Shown: positions 1-8,076, counted from the stretch's first letter. The stretch: DNA of 64,000 nt from Bacillota bacterium (GCA_017441925.1 JAFRUE010000015.1:1-64000), one strand, 5' to 3'. The notes: a model not told the origin generated them from the letters alone. A program made the numbers and translations.

Positions 1-46
1 CGGCCTGTCACGCCGGAGGTCGAGGGTTCGAGCCCCTTCTTGGTCG
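1..46 (+). tRNA. tRNA-Asp(GTC), 5' end cut by window
   Basis: The window opens inside the anticodon arm. The seven-base loop CTGTCAC (5-11) carries anticodon GTC at 7-9. The T arm (stem GAGGG/CCCTT around TTCGAGC) and the 3' acceptor strand CTTGGTC with discriminator G46 follow. The D arm and 5' acceptor strand lie outside the window. It is the first of five tightly spaced tRNA genes. Confidence 0.9.
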
Positions 47-87
47 TTCTTCCTGGAGAGCCTCTATGGAAGAGAGTAGCAGAAAAC

Positions 88-160
88 GGACGGTTAGCTC
101 AGCTGGGAGAGCGCCTGCCTTACAAGCAGGATGTCATAGGTTCGAGCCCTATACTGTCCA
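88..160 (+). tRNA. tRNA-Val(TAC)
   Basis: This is a 73-nt cloverleaf. Acceptor strands GGACGGT and ACTGTCC pair with one G-T wobble, the anticodon loop CTTACAA gives TAC at 121-123, and the T loop is TTCGAGC. CCA is not encoded; the discriminator is A160. It sits 41 nt after tRNA-Asp in the same cluster. Confidence 0.96.
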
Positions 161-187
161 CTGGACCATTATATGTATGTATGATGG

Positions 188-260
188 GCCAACGTGGCTC
201 AATTGGCAGAGCAGCTGACTTGTAATCAGCAGGTTATCGGTTCGAGTCCGATCGTTGGCT
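188..260 (+). tRNA. tRNA-Thr(TGT)
   Basis: Acceptor GCCAACG pairs with CGTTGGC (253-259). The anticodon stem GCTGA/TCAGC encloses CTTGTAA, with TGT at 221-223. The T arm TCGG-TTCGAGT-CCGA is intact. It is the third tRNA of the cluster, with no CCA encoded. Confidence 0.96.
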
Positions 261-332
261 TGGATCTATGCTTTGCTAAGATCCATGTGAAGTATTGCAC
301 AGATGTTTCGAGAGAAGCGTCAATCAGTACGT

Positions 333-414
333 GGGGGAATTCCCGAGTGGCCAAAGGGGGCAGACTGTAAATCTGTTAGCTATGCTTTCGGTGGTCCGAA
401 TCCACCTTCCCCCA
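333..414 (+). tRNA. tRNA-Tyr(GTA)
   Basis: This is an 82-nt class II tRNA with a long variable arm (TAGCTATGCTTTCGG region). Acceptor GGGGGAA pairs with TTCCCCC, and the anticodon loop has GTA at 367-369. The extended variable arm and GTA anticodon together identify tyrosine. Confidence 0.96.
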
Positions 415-461
415 TTCTCTGCCTGCTCCGTACGGAGCGGGCAGAGATCTCAACTTAATAT

Positions 462-536
<75 letters not shown>

Positions 537-546
537 CTGGCAAAAG

Positions 547-577
547 CCTCGGAAACAAACGGTTTCTGAGGTTTTTT
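547..577 (+). terminator. Rho-independent terminator after tRNA cluster
   Basis: A 10-bp stem, CCTCGGAAAC (547-556) with GTTTCTGAGG (562-571) and one G-T pair, encloses a 5-nt loop and is followed by six T residues. It is placed to end the tRNA transcript. Confidence 0.9.
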
Positions 578-611
578 CTTTTGTCTGCCCAGGCAAAGGA
601 GCTTTCTATTA

Positions 612-640
612 TTGATTCAACGGATGGAGTTTGGTATAAT
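612..640 (+). promoter_or_regulatory. Sigma-A-like promoter before broken GNAT gene
   Basis: TTGATT (612-617), a 17-bp spacer and TATAAT (635-640) lie upstream of the decayed acetyltransferase. The promoter is still near consensus although the gene is broken. Confidence 0.65.
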
Positions 641-678
641 CGCCTTGATACATCGGAGCTCAGGAGAAATATGAAATG

Positions 679-1014
679 ATGAACAAGCATGTGGCAATCA
701 AAGAAGAACGCATTTCTGCTCATGAATATATTGATTTTTAGAAGAGAACGAATCTGGGGACACAATACCCAAAAGAACGGTTTCGGGAGCGGATCGAAAA
801 GCTCGTCCGAAGCGTCTCGATCAGCCTTGTTGCAAGGAATGATGACAGCATTGTTGTAGGGGTGCTTTTTGGATTAACGGATTATGCTTATTGGCTTTAC
901 GTCACAGATTTGGGCGTTGACGGAGCATACGAAAGACAAGGCATCGGTAAGCAGCTTATGAAAACCGCACACGATAGATGCAGCAGACTTCAATTTGATC
1001 AATCAGGATTGTGA
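679..1014 (+). pseudogene. GNAT N-acetyltransferase pseudogene (in-frame TAG, shortened C-terminus)
   Basis: The reading frame starts at ATG 679 and runs 20 codons to IDF, then meets TAG at 739-741. It continues in the same frame with KRTNLGTQYPKERF, then VGVLFGLTDYAYWLYVTDLGV and the acetyl-CoA loop YERQGIGKQLM, ending at TGA 1012-1014. The TAG is one base from TTG (Leu), so a point mutation probably broke the gene. The C-terminus is also shorter than usual for this family and ends in unrelated-looking residues. It overlaps the upstream edge of the next gene. A natural readthrough product cannot be excluded but seems unlikely. Confidence 0.8.
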
Positions 1015-1025
1015 GGATAATGCAT

Positions 1026-2030
1026 ATGGATGAAGAGCTCAAAAGAGCCTTTTCTCTGTTTTTTGACGACGATCCGGCTAGCGTCCAGACGATCGATACC
1101 AGCCGGGGCGATACAGACTACCGATCGACTTTTATAATCGAAACGGATACGGGAATCAGACATGTATTGAAGCTTGCCGATAATGATTTCACGTTTTCCG
1201 AGAAGATCACAGTCTGGCAAAGAACGGTCGGAGAATACCGTAAACTCGGTTATTACTGTCCGAGGATAATCCCGGATAAATCCGGCAGTTTTCCGACCAT
1301 TGATTTCCATGGGCACAAATGCACAGCTTATGCGGAGGAATACTCACCATTCCAGCCTCTTGAGGACAGGTTTTCGGAGGATTTCGGCCAGAATGAAGCG
1401 CTCTATGACAGATATAAGCGGGATATCTGGAGGATGACAGCCAGGATCGCTGCGCTCAATCTCGATTATACGGAGTATCCTTCAGCATACTGCCTCTTTG
1501 AGACTTTCTGCCCAAGTGATAAGACTGATGAGGTGCTTGAAAACGCTCTGGCGTGGAAGGAATACGCGGACACTCTGCCTGAAGAGTTTGCTGACCGGGC
1601 AGAGAGGATCTGGCATCTGTGGACGGATAACAGGACGAAGCTTGAACAGGTCTATAAAAAACTCCCGACATCCGTGTTTCAGGCGGATCTGAACGCTTCA
1701 AACATACTACTGGATGATGAGGGCAGATTCGTCGGTGTGTATGATTTCAATCTTTGCGGCAGAGATGTATTCCTCAATTACCTTATGCGGGAAAACAACA
1801 GTGTCTCAGGAATATGCGAAGCCCTGGAGATCGCTTCCGGATATTACCGGTTCTCCGATGTCGAAAAAGAAACTGCACTGATGCTGTATCGTTGTCTGAA
1901 ACCGCTGTGGTACACGAGAGTGGAGGAACTGAAGAAGGCGGGAAACGATCCGGACGCGGTCAGGAACTGTCTTCAGAAGTCGGAACAGGCGCTGACTTCT
2001 CCTATAGACTTTGCAGAGCACATGGGATAA
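1026..2030 (+). CDS. APH/choline-kinase-like phosphotransferase
   Basis: This 334-residue protein resembles the aminoglycoside/homoserine phosphotransferase fold. It has a beta-rich N-lobe with a lysine in HVLKLADN, the catalytic-loop-like FQADLNASN (about residue 218) and the metal-binding-loop-like DFNLCGRD (about 240). The classical catalytic loop begins with His; here Gln occupies that place, while Asp and Asn are kept. ATG 1026 is preferred because GAGG at 1013-1016 is nine bases upstream; ATG 1020 and GTG 1011 are possible alternatives. The substrate cannot be inferred. It follows the broken GNAT gene closely and may once have been co-transcribed with it. Confidence 0.75.
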   Translation: MDEELKRAFSLFFDDDPASVQTIDTSRGDTDYRSTFIIETDTGIRHVLKLADNDFTFSEKITVWQRTVGEYRKLGYYCPRIIPDKSGSFPTIDFHGHKCTAYAEEYSPFQPLEDRFSEDFGQNEALYDRYKRDIWRMTARIAALNLDYTEYPSAYCLFETFCPSDKTDEVLENALAWKEYADTLPEEFADRAERIWHLWTDNRTKLEQVYKKLPTSVFQADLNASNILLDDEGRFVGVYDFNLCGRDVFLNYLMRENNSVSGICEALEIASGYYRFSDVEKETALMLYRCLKPLWYTRVEELKKAGNDPDAVRNCLQKSEQALTSPIDFAEHMG

Positions 2031-2061
2031 GAAAAATCAAAAAATCCCCTTGCGTAAGGTA

Positions 2062-2103
2062 TTGCTTGTTACGCTGCGTCATGTTGTAGAATCCGTGGCG
2101 TAA
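2062..2103 (+). promoter_or_regulatory. Candidate MerR-type promoter with repeated GCGTAA half-sites
   Basis: TTGCTT (2062-2067) and TAGAAT (2087-2092) are separated by 19 bp, the long spacing typical of MerR-controlled promoters. GCGTAA occurs at 2052-2057 and 2098-2103, and its complement TTACGC at 2069-2074, giving inverted repeats around the -35 and across the -10. This suggests autoregulation by the MerR protein encoded next. Confidence 0.5.
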
Positions 2104-2116
2104 GGAGGTGAAAGCT

Positions 2117-2842
2117 ATGTCAAAATACACGACAGGAGAGATCGCAAAGCTTTGCGGCGTGACTGTCCGGACGGTCCAGTATTATGATACCAGAGGCATT
2201 CTGGTTCCAAGTGAACTGTCTGAAGGCGGCAGACGGCTGTATTCGGAAGACGATCTGAAACTTCTCAAGATCATCTGTTTCCTGCGGGAAGTGGATCTTC
2301 CGATCGACGCCATTTCTCAGATTCTTAAGGAAGAACATCCTGAGAAAGTGATTTCGCTGCTGATCGAACAGCAGGAGAGTGTACTCTCAGAAGAGATCGC
2401 TGAGAAACAGGACAAGCTTGATAAGCTGCGGGAACTGAAAAACGGGCTGAAGAATCAGACGAATATCTCTCTCGAATCCATCGGTGACATAGCCGTATTT
2501 ATGGAAAGCAAGAAAAAACTGAAAAGAATGCGCTGGATGATGCTTCTGACCGGAATCCCGGTAACGGCATTGCAATGTTTCTCCATTATCTTCTGGATCG
2601 TCAGTGGTATATGGTGGCCGTTCGTGATCTGGGTGCTGATCGCTGTTCCGTGGGGAATCCTGATTAGCCGGTATTACTTCAATCATGTCAAATATCTCTG
2701 TCCGGAGTGTCACACGGTATTCAAGCCTACCTTAAAAGAAGCATTCTGGGCAGCTCATACTCCTACAGCACGCAAACTGACGTGTACTGCCTGCGGTCAC
2801 AAAGGCTTCTGCGTAGAGATCTGGGGAGGTGACGGGAAATGA
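2117..2842 (+). CDS. MerR-family regulator with membrane segments and zinc ribbon
   Basis: The N-terminus is a MerR winged helix (YTTGEIAKLCGVTVRTVQYYD, then GRRLYSEDDL). It is followed by a charged dimerisation coiled coil (about residues 75-125), two hydrophobic segments (about 140-190) and a C-terminal zinc-ribbon-like module with CPEC and CTAC pairs. The DNA-binding protein is therefore probably membrane attached. ATG 2117 is chosen because AAGGAGGTGA lies just upstream. Its stop overlaps the start of the YhfC-like gene, so the two are translationally coupled and probably act together. The effector is unknown. Confidence 0.85.
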   Translation: MSKYTTGEIAKLCGVTVRTVQYYDTRGILVPSELSEGGRRLYSEDDLKLLKIICFLREVDLPIDAISQILKEEHPEKVISLLIEQQESVLSEEIAEKQDKLDKLRELKNGLKNQTNISLESIGDIAVFMESKKKLKRMRWMMLLTGIPVTALQCFSIIFWIVSGIWWPFVIWVLIAVPWGILISRYYFNHVKYLCPECHTVFKPTLKEAFWAAHTPTARKLTCTACGHKGFCVEIWGGDGK

Positions 2843-3669
2843 CAGAGTTCGAGAATATCGTCATCGGCAAAAGCAGCATTCCGTCCCTGATCATCACAGT
2901 TATTCTGATGATCGTGATCCCGCTTGTCTTCTTCGTCTGGTGGCGGCGGAAATATAAAGAGCAGACCCGGATCAGCTGGCTCATTGCAGGTGCTGCCGGT
3001 TTTATTGTCTCTGCCCGGGTGCTGGAACTGGGAGTGCATTATTTCTGTATTGTTGCGGATAATCCGGTCTCCCGGTTCATCAACGGAAATACTGTTGCGT
3101 TCGTCCTTTACGGGATCGTGATGGCAGGTATTTTCGAAGAATGCGGACGCCACATCGTTCTGAAGTACATCATGAAAAAGAACCATACCCGTGAGAACGC
3201 GGTACTGTACGGGATCGGACACAGCGGGATCGAAATTCTGGCAGTGATCCTGCCTTCGATGATCATGTATCTTGTCGTTGCGGTACTGTTTTCCTCGGGA
3301 GATACAGAAAGCGCCCTTAAGGCATTGAACATCACGGAAGAGACTGCGGCCGCAGCGCTTCCGTCCGTCCAGGCGGCTGCATCGTATGGTTATGCTCTGG
3401 CGGTGATGAATGTTATTGAGCGTCTGTTCGCGATGCTTGTGCATATCGGGCTTACGGTAATCGTATATTACGGTGTCCGCAATGCGAAGAAGATCTGCCT
3501 GCCGATAGCAGTGATCCTTCATATGCTGGTGGACACATTCCCGGCTTTGTATCAGAGAGGCATCGTTCCGCTCTGGACGGTTGAGGTATGGGCCGCTCTA
3601 TGGGCCGCCGTGATCGTCTTTATCGCCGTGAAGCTGTACAGGAGGCTGGGTGAGGCCTCTGATCTGTAA
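2839..3669 (+). CDS. YhfC-family intramembrane metalloprotease-like protein
   Basis: This 276-residue polytopic membrane protein has about seven or eight hydrophobic segments. It carries the conserved polar motifs of the YhfC family inside membrane regions: EECGR (about residue 100), GHSGIE (about 127) and HMLVD (about 227). These His/Glu residues resemble metal ligands of CPBP-like membrane proteases, though activity is not established. It overlaps the MerR gene by 4 nt (ATGA). A regulator paired with this family suggests an envelope-stress or resistance function, which is inference. Confidence 0.8.
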   Translation: MTEFENIVIGKSSIPSLIITVILMIVIPLVFFVWWRRKYKEQTRISWLIAGAAGFIVSARVLELGVHYFCIVADNPVSRFINGNTVAFVLYGIVMAGIFEECGRHIVLKYIMKKNHTRENAVLYGIGHSGIEILAVILPSMIMYLVVAVLFSSGDTESALKALNITEETAAAALPSVQAAASYGYALAVMNVIERLFAMLVHIGLTVIVYYGVRNAKKICLPIAVILHMLVDTFPALYQRGIVPLWTVEVWAALWAAVIVFIAVKLYRRLGEASDL

Positions 3670-3693
3670 AAACAGTCATCTGCAGACAATCAT

Positions 3694-3722
3694 CCCCGGA
3701 AACAGGCGGTTTCCGGGGTTTT
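3694..3722 (+). terminator. Terminator after merR-yhfC pair
   Basis: CCCCGGAAAC (3694-3703) pairs perfectly with GTTTCCGGGG (3709-3718) around a 5-nt loop and is followed by TTTT. Confidence 0.85.
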
Positions 3723-3739
3723 GTTCTGCAGGGCGCCTC

Positions 3740-3770
3740 TTGACAGCTTTTGGTATAATATGGTTATAGT
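3740..3770 (+). promoter_or_regulatory. Promoter region for GNAT/serine hydrolase fusion
   Basis: An extended -10 (TGG then TATAAT, 3754-3759) lies 34 nt before the start codon. TTGACA at 3740-3745 is only 8 bp upstream of that -10, so it cannot be its -35. It could instead serve TATAGT (3765-3770) with a 19-bp spacer. Which element is used is unclear. Confidence 0.5.
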
Positions 3771-3792
3771 TTTTTTCTGAAGGAGCAATACG

Positions 3793-5838
3793 ATGAATAC
3801 AGCAATAGATATTTCGAATACCGTACTGAAGACGCGGCGGCTCGTCCTGCGGCCCTGGAGGCCGGAGGATCTTGACGATCTGTATGAATACGCGTCTGTT
3901 GAAGGAGTCGGGCAGATGGCCGGCTGGGAGGCTCACCGCAGCATTGAGACGTCCCGGCGGGTCCTTGATATGTTCATGCAGGAGAAGAAAGTCTTTGCCG
4001 TAGAATACAACGGCAAAGTGGTCGGATCCCTCGGAATCGAGAATTATGACGAGAAAAGCTTCCCAGAATTCGCGGAGAAACGCTGCCGGGAGATCGGATA
4101 TGTGCTTGCGAAGGATTACTGGGGACAGGGACTGATGCCGGAAGCGGTCAGCGAAGTGATCCGGTATCTTTTTGAGGAAATGGATCTGGACGTGATCTTC
4201 TGCGGTCATTTCCTCAGCAATCTGCAGTCAGCGAGAGTGCAGGAAAAATGCGGCTTCCGTCATTATGCCTATACGGATTACAGGACGATCGCGGGAGAGC
4301 TTAAACAGGAAGAAGTCAATATCCTGACAAAAGAAGAATGGCGCGGAGAGACAGCCGGGGACAGTTTCCGGGGGCTCGACAGGACGTGGGTCGAGAGTGA
4401 ACTGTCCTATTGGGGGATCCCGGGAGTGACGATCGGCGTGACCGACCGGAACCATTCTATCTGGCTTGACGGCTTCGGCAAGCGGGATCTTGAGGCGGAC
4501 GAGCCGATGACGGGCCGTTCGATCGGATGCATCGCGTCCTGCTCCAAGGCTTTTGCCTCTGCGGCTGCGGCTCTTATGGTCGACGAAGGAAAGCTCAGTT
4601 ACGACAAGCCGGTCCAGGAGATCTATCCGGACTTTGCGCTGATGGATCCTGTGGCTTCTAAAGAATGCACACTGCGCGATATGCTGTATCACCGGACGGG
4701 GATTGCCGGACATGACGCCATGTGGCCGGATCCGGGTCTTTCCCGGGGCGAATATATGCGGCGCTGTCGGTATCTGGAGCCCAATAAGCCTTTCCGCAGC
4801 GTGAGCCAGTACAGCAATACGATCTACAATCTGATCGGCTGCATCGTGGAGAGAGCGGCAGGGATACCTTATGAGGATCTCGTCAGGACAAGGATCCTGG
4901 AGCCGCTCGGTATGGACCGGACAAGCCTTGAAGTGGCTAAAATGCGGCAGGATCCGGATTTCGCGAAAGGCTATTTCTGCAGGACCAGGACCTCGGAACC
5001 GGAAGAGATGGATGCATGGGAGATGGATATCGGTAACCCTGCGGCCGGGATCAATGCCGGGGCGGAGGATATGATGAAATGGCTGCGGCTGCATCTGGCG
5101 GACGGCATCAGTCAGGACGGACCTTCCTGCGGGACAAGACTGTTCTCCAAAGATGTTATGCGGCAGATGCACAGCCCGGCCGTCCAGCTGTCGGCTTTCC
5201 CGTGGAGATTTCCCGAGGTCCCGGGATTCGGTCTGTACGGAATGGCGTGGAAAACCATGGTATACAGGGATCTGCCGGTTCACTACCATTGCGGAGAGAT
5301 CGAAGGATACAGCTGTATTCAGCTCTTTATCCCGCAGAAAGGGACGGGAATGTTTGTGCTGGCTAACAGGCACGCGCAGGTCACGCCTTTCATCATGGAG
5401 ATCGTCTATACGCTGATCGACAGGCTTTTCGGTTATCCGTCTGTTGACTGGGCCGCCAGACTGCATGCTTACGCGGAGACTTTCGGCGGATCATGCGAGG
5501 ATTGGGACAGGAATCTGATGCAGGAAGAGCCGGTACAGGGGACGCATCTGTCGCATGGACCGGCGGAATATGCAGGTATTTATGAGAATCCGGCGTACGG
5601 CCGCTACGAGGTCCTCCTGGAGGATGGGAAGCTGCTGCTCGCCTATAAGAAATGGAAGCTGCCGCTGGAGCACTTCCATTATGATACGTTCCGTGTGCGG
5701 GATCTGAAAGAAGATACGGTCTATATGACGGTACCGATGACTTTCTATTATGATGAAAGGACGGGCAGGATCAACGCGTTCACTCTGGAGCTGGAGCAGA
5801 CGGTGGCTCCGGTCCGCTTCGTGAAGGTTCCGGAATAA
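3793..5838 (+). CDS. GNAT acetyltransferase fused to beta-lactamase-like serine hydrolase
   Basis: This 681-residue two-domain protein begins with a RimJ/RimL-type GNAT domain (residues 10-180; LVLRPWRPEDLDDLYEYAS, acyl-CoA loop around YWGQGLMPEA, VQEKCGFR). A class C beta-lactamase/esterase-type domain follows (about 195-560), with catalytic S249-x-x-K252 (SCSK), Y340-S-N342 and H499-C-G501. The last 110 residues form a small beta-rich tail like those after PF00144 domains. No signal peptide is seen, so it is probably cytoplasmic. The domains may act on one N-acyl or peptide substrate, which is inference. The reading frame is continuous; no internal start is clearly preferred. Confidence 0.85.
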   Translation: MNTAIDISNTVLKTRRLVLRPWRPEDLDDLYEYASVEGVGQMAGWEAHRSIETSRRVLDMFMQEKKVFAVEYNGKVVGSLGIENYDEKSFPEFAEKRCREIGYVLAKDYWGQGLMPEAVSEVIRYLFEEMDLDVIFCGHFLSNLQSARVQEKCGFRHYAYTDYRTIAGELKQEEVNILTKEEWRGETAGDSFRGLDRTWVESELSYWGIPGVTIGVTDRNHSIWLDGFGKRDLEADEPMTGRSIGCIASCSKAFASAAAALMVDEGKLSYDKPVQEIYPDFALMDPVASKECTLRDMLYHRTGIAGHDAMWPDPGLSRGEYMRRCRYLEPNKPFRSVSQYSNTIYNLIGCIVERAAGIPYEDLVRTRILEPLGMDRTSLEVAKMRQDPDFAKGYFCRTRTSEPEEMDAWEMDIGNPAAGINAGAEDMMKWLRLHLADGISQDGPSCGTRLFSKDVMRQMHSPAVQLSAFPWRFPEVPGFGLYGMAWKTMVYRDLPVHYHCGEIEGYSCIQLFIPQKGTGMFVLANRHAQVTPFIMEIVYTLIDRLFGYPSVDWAARLHAYAETFGGSCEDWDRNLMQEEPVQGTHLSHGPAEYAGIYENPAYGRYEVLLEDGKLLLAYKKWKLPLEHFHYDTFRVRDLKEDTVYMTVPMTFYYDERTGRINAFTLELEQTVAPVRFVKVPE

Positions 5839-5848
5839 GAAAAATATC

Positions 5849-5876
5849 TTGACAATTCACGAATATTCTGTACAAT
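5849..5876 (+). promoter_or_regulatory. Promoter for rsmD-coaD operon
   Basis: TTGACA (5849-5854), a 16-bp spacer and TACAAT (5871-5876) lie 27 nt before the rsmD start codon. A weak RBS (GGTAAGGTGATA) follows. Confidence 0.75.
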
Positions 5877-5902
5877 GATTCTATAGGTAAGGTGATATTA
5901 TT

Positions 5903-6502
5903 ATGCCCAGAATCATCGCAGGTACGGCAAGAGGCGTCGTTCTTGAGACACCCGAGGGACCGGGGACGCGCCCGACAGCGGATTTCCGGAAAGAAGCGGT
6001 GTTCTCTTCAATTCAGTTTGAGATACCGGGCAGCCGGTTCCTGGATCTTTTTTCCGGGAGCGGCGCGGCCGGACTGGAAGCTCTGTCCCGGGGAGCGGAT
6101 GAGGCGGTCCTTGTGGACTCGGATCCTGCTGCCTGCGCGTGTATCCGCCGTAATCTGGCAAAGACTAAACTTGCGGGCGGGACGGTTCTTGAGACGGATG
6201 TTTTCACCGCCATGGACAGACTATATAAGGAAGGAATCCAATTCGACATCATTTATGCGGATCCTCCTTATCACCGTTCCTATGAGGGTAAGATCCTTGC
6301 CATGATCGCTAAGAATGCTCTTGCGGCTCCCGGAGACGGGACGGACGGAGCTCTCGTGGTACTGGAATCCGCTTCGGATACGGACTTTGAGATCCCGGCC
6401 GGATTCGTCAAGATCAAAGAGAAAAAGTACCGCGTTACGAAATTTACGATATTAAGGAGAAAAGAAGAGATTGACGACAATAGTGTATCCGGGCAGCTTT
6501 GA
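5903..6502 (+). CDS. rsmD: 16S rRNA (guanine966-N2)-methyltransferase
   Basis: RsmD methylates G966 of 16S rRNA on the 30S subunit using S-adenosylmethionine. The 199-residue protein shows the family opening MPRIIAGTARG, then RPTADFRKEAVFSSI, the SAM-binding DLFSGSGAAGLEAL (about residue 47) and the catalytic DPPY motif (about 119). Length is normal. The downstream coaD overlaps its 3' end by 32 nt, a pairing common in Firmicutes. Confidence 0.95.
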   Translation: MPRIIAGTARGVVLETPEGPGTRPTADFRKEAVFSSIQFEIPGSRFLDLFSGSGAAGLEALSRGADEAVLVDSDPAACACIRRNLAKTKLAGGTVLETDVFTAMDRLYKEGIQFDIIYADPPYHRSYEGKILAMIAKNALAAPGDGTDGALVVLESASDTDFEIPAGFVKIKEKKYRVTKFTILRRKEEIDDNSVSGQL

Positions 6503-6956
6503 TCCGCTGACCAACGGACATCTGGATATTATCGAAAGAGGTGCCAAGCTCGCTGACAGACTGGTCATCGGTATTCTTAAGAATTCTTCCAAAGCGCCGA
6601 TGTTTACGCTGGATGAGAGGATCGCGATCATGCAGGCGTCGATCAGCCATCTGTCGAACGTGGAGATCATCTCGTTTGACGGACTGCTCGTTGATTTCAT
6701 GAAGAGCCAGCACGCCAAGACCGTGATCCGCGGACTGCGCGCGGTCTCGGATTTTGAGTACGAACTGCAGATGGCGCAGGCCAACAGGGATCTGTATCCG
6801 GATATGGAGACGATGTTCCTGGCGACCAAGGTAGAGTACTCGTTCATCAGTTCCACGATCGTTAAAGAGATCCTCCGGTACGGCGGCAATATCCGTCATC
6901 TTGTGCCGAAGGCGTCTATTGAAGTAATAGAATCAATTTTAGGAGGGAAAAAATAA
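6471..6956 (+). CDS. coaD: Phosphopantetheine adenylyltransferase
   Basis: CoaD converts 4'-phosphopantetheine and ATP to dephospho-CoA, the fourth step of CoA synthesis. The 161-residue protein has the nucleotidyltransferase motif YPGSFDPLTNGHLDII and the C-terminal ISSTIVKEI motif. The start is TTG 6471, which gives the family-typical MTTIVYPGSFDP; AAGGAG lies about 12 nt upstream. It lies inside the end of rsmD and overlaps the next ATG by one base. Confidence 0.96.
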   Translation: MTTIVYPGSFDPLTNGHLDIIERGAKLADRLVIGILKNSSKAPMFTLDERIAIMQASISHLSNVEIISFDGLLVDFMKSQHAKTVIRGLRAVSDFEYELQMAQANRDLYPDMETMFLATKVEYSFISSTIVKEILRYGGNIRHLVPKASIEVIESILGGKK

Positions 6957-7561
6957 TGGCAGCCGACAAACAGAATGAGATCATGGATCTGCTGAACGCG
7001 ATCGATGACGTCCTGAACCAGGCCAAATCAGTCCCGTTCAGTGAGAAGGTCATGGTCGAGAAGAACGAGATCATGGAGATGACCAAGGAGATCCGCCTGC
7101 GTCTTCCCAAGGAGCTCGAGCAGTCCAAATACGTTCTCGAGGAGAAGAACCGCATCCTGAGCGAAGCTCAGAAGGAAGCGGACGACAAGATCGCAGCCGC
7201 TGAGGAAGAGCGCAGCAGCATGATCAACGAGCATGAGATCACCAAGCGCGCCTATACCCAGGCGGAAGAGATCGTAGAGGCTTCCAAGAAGGTCTCCCGC
7301 GAGATGAAGATCGCTGCCAAGGAATATGCCGACAGCCTGCTGGTACAGCTTGACGAGCAGATGAAGCGCATGGGCGAGTTCACGACGACGTCCGCAGAGA
7401 CGATCACTGCCAACTATCAGGCAGAGGCTGAGAATTTCCTTAAATCCTATCAGCAGAACATCGAGACGTTCACGACCGGTCTGCAGCAGAAGAGACAGAT
7501 CCTGCAGCAGAACCGCAAAGAGCTGAATCTGAACCGCGAACAGGAACAGAGCGATACATGA
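6956..7561 (+). CDS. Coiled-coil protein of coaD neighbourhood (ATPase subunit-like)
   Basis: This 201-residue, highly charged protein is predicted almost entirely helical, with long heptad-rich segments (about residues 30-150) and no membrane segment. Homologues next to coaD in Lachnospiraceae are usually labelled ATPase or V-type ATPase subunit H-like because of this composition. No catalytic motif is present, so that label is weak. The start follows AGGAGGGAAAA and overlaps the coaD stop by one base, and the stop overlaps the next start. It may be a division or scaffold protein resembling DivIVA, which is inference. Confidence 0.7.
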   Translation: MAADKQNEIMDLLNAIDDVLNQAKSVPFSEKVMVEKNEIMEMTKEIRLRLPKELEQSKYVLEEKNRILSEAQKEADDKIAAAEEERSSMINEHEITKRAYTQAEEIVEASKKVSREMKIAAKEYADSLLVQLDEQMKRMGEFTTTSAETITANYQAEAENFLKSYQQNIETFTTGLQQKRQILQQNRKELNLNREQEQSDT

Positions 7562-8058
7562 GCTCACTGATCAGCTGGCTTACCGGGCTGCTCGCAGGGA
7601 TCCCCAAAGAAGCTGTGATTTTTATTGTCTCCATGCTTCCGATCATAGAACTGCGCGGCGGTCTGATCGCAGCCAGCGCTTTGGGCGTGCCGTATTTCCG
7701 CGCGCTCTGGATCTGCATGGCCGGCAATATTCTGCCGATCCCGTTCATTCTCTGGCTGCTGATCCCGATCTTCGCCTGGCTTAAAGAGAAGACCAGGCTT
7801 AAGGGGGTCGTGGAGAAACTCGAGGCCCGTACGCTTTCCAAGAAAGACAGGATCCAGAAGTACGAATTCTGGGGACTGGTGCTTTTCGTCGGTATACCGC
7901 TGCCGGGGACGGGAGCCTGGACAGGATCCATGCTTGCGGCACTTCTCGGACTCGAGAGGAAGAAAGCGGTCATCGCGATCGCGCTCGGGCTGTGCATGGC
8001 AGCGGCGATCATGAGCTTCCTGTCCTATGGACTGCCCTGGATCATTCGAAATATTTAA
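7558..8058 (+). CDS. COG2426 small membrane protein (Sm_multidrug_ex family)
   Basis: This 166-residue protein has about four membrane segments and the family motifs PIIELRGGLIAA near the N-terminus and IPLPGTGAWTGSM near residue 118. The Pfam family name suggests small-molecule export, but function is not established. It overlaps the preceding gene by 4 nt (ATGA) and ends the rsmD-coaD operon. An AT-rich palindrome (AACTTTTTT/AAAAAAGTT, about 8058-8075) follows. Confidence 0.85.
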   Translation: MSSLISWLTGLLAGIPKEAVIFIVSMLPIIELRGGLIAASALGVPYFRALWICMAGNILPIPFILWLLIPIFAWLKEKTRLKGVVEKLEARTLSKKDRIQKYEFWGLVLFVGIPLPGTGAWTGSMLAALLGLERKKAVIAIALGLCMAAAIMSFLSYGLPWIIRNI

Positions 8059-8076
8059 ACTTTTTTAAAAAAGTTC

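Noticed and set aside
40..225. A small open frame over the tRNA cluster
   Set aside because: It overlaps tRNA-Asp, tRNA-Val and tRNA-Thr, so it is not a protein gene.
3740..3759. TTGACA and TATAAT as one promoter
   Set aside because: They are only 8 bp apart, too close for one sigma-A promoter; an extended -10 or a different -10 is more likely.
8056..8076. Palindrome AACTTTTTT/AAAAAAGTT as a terminator
   Set aside because: The stem is A/T only and lies against the S10 promoter; it may end the upstream operon weakly but I could not support it as a terminator.
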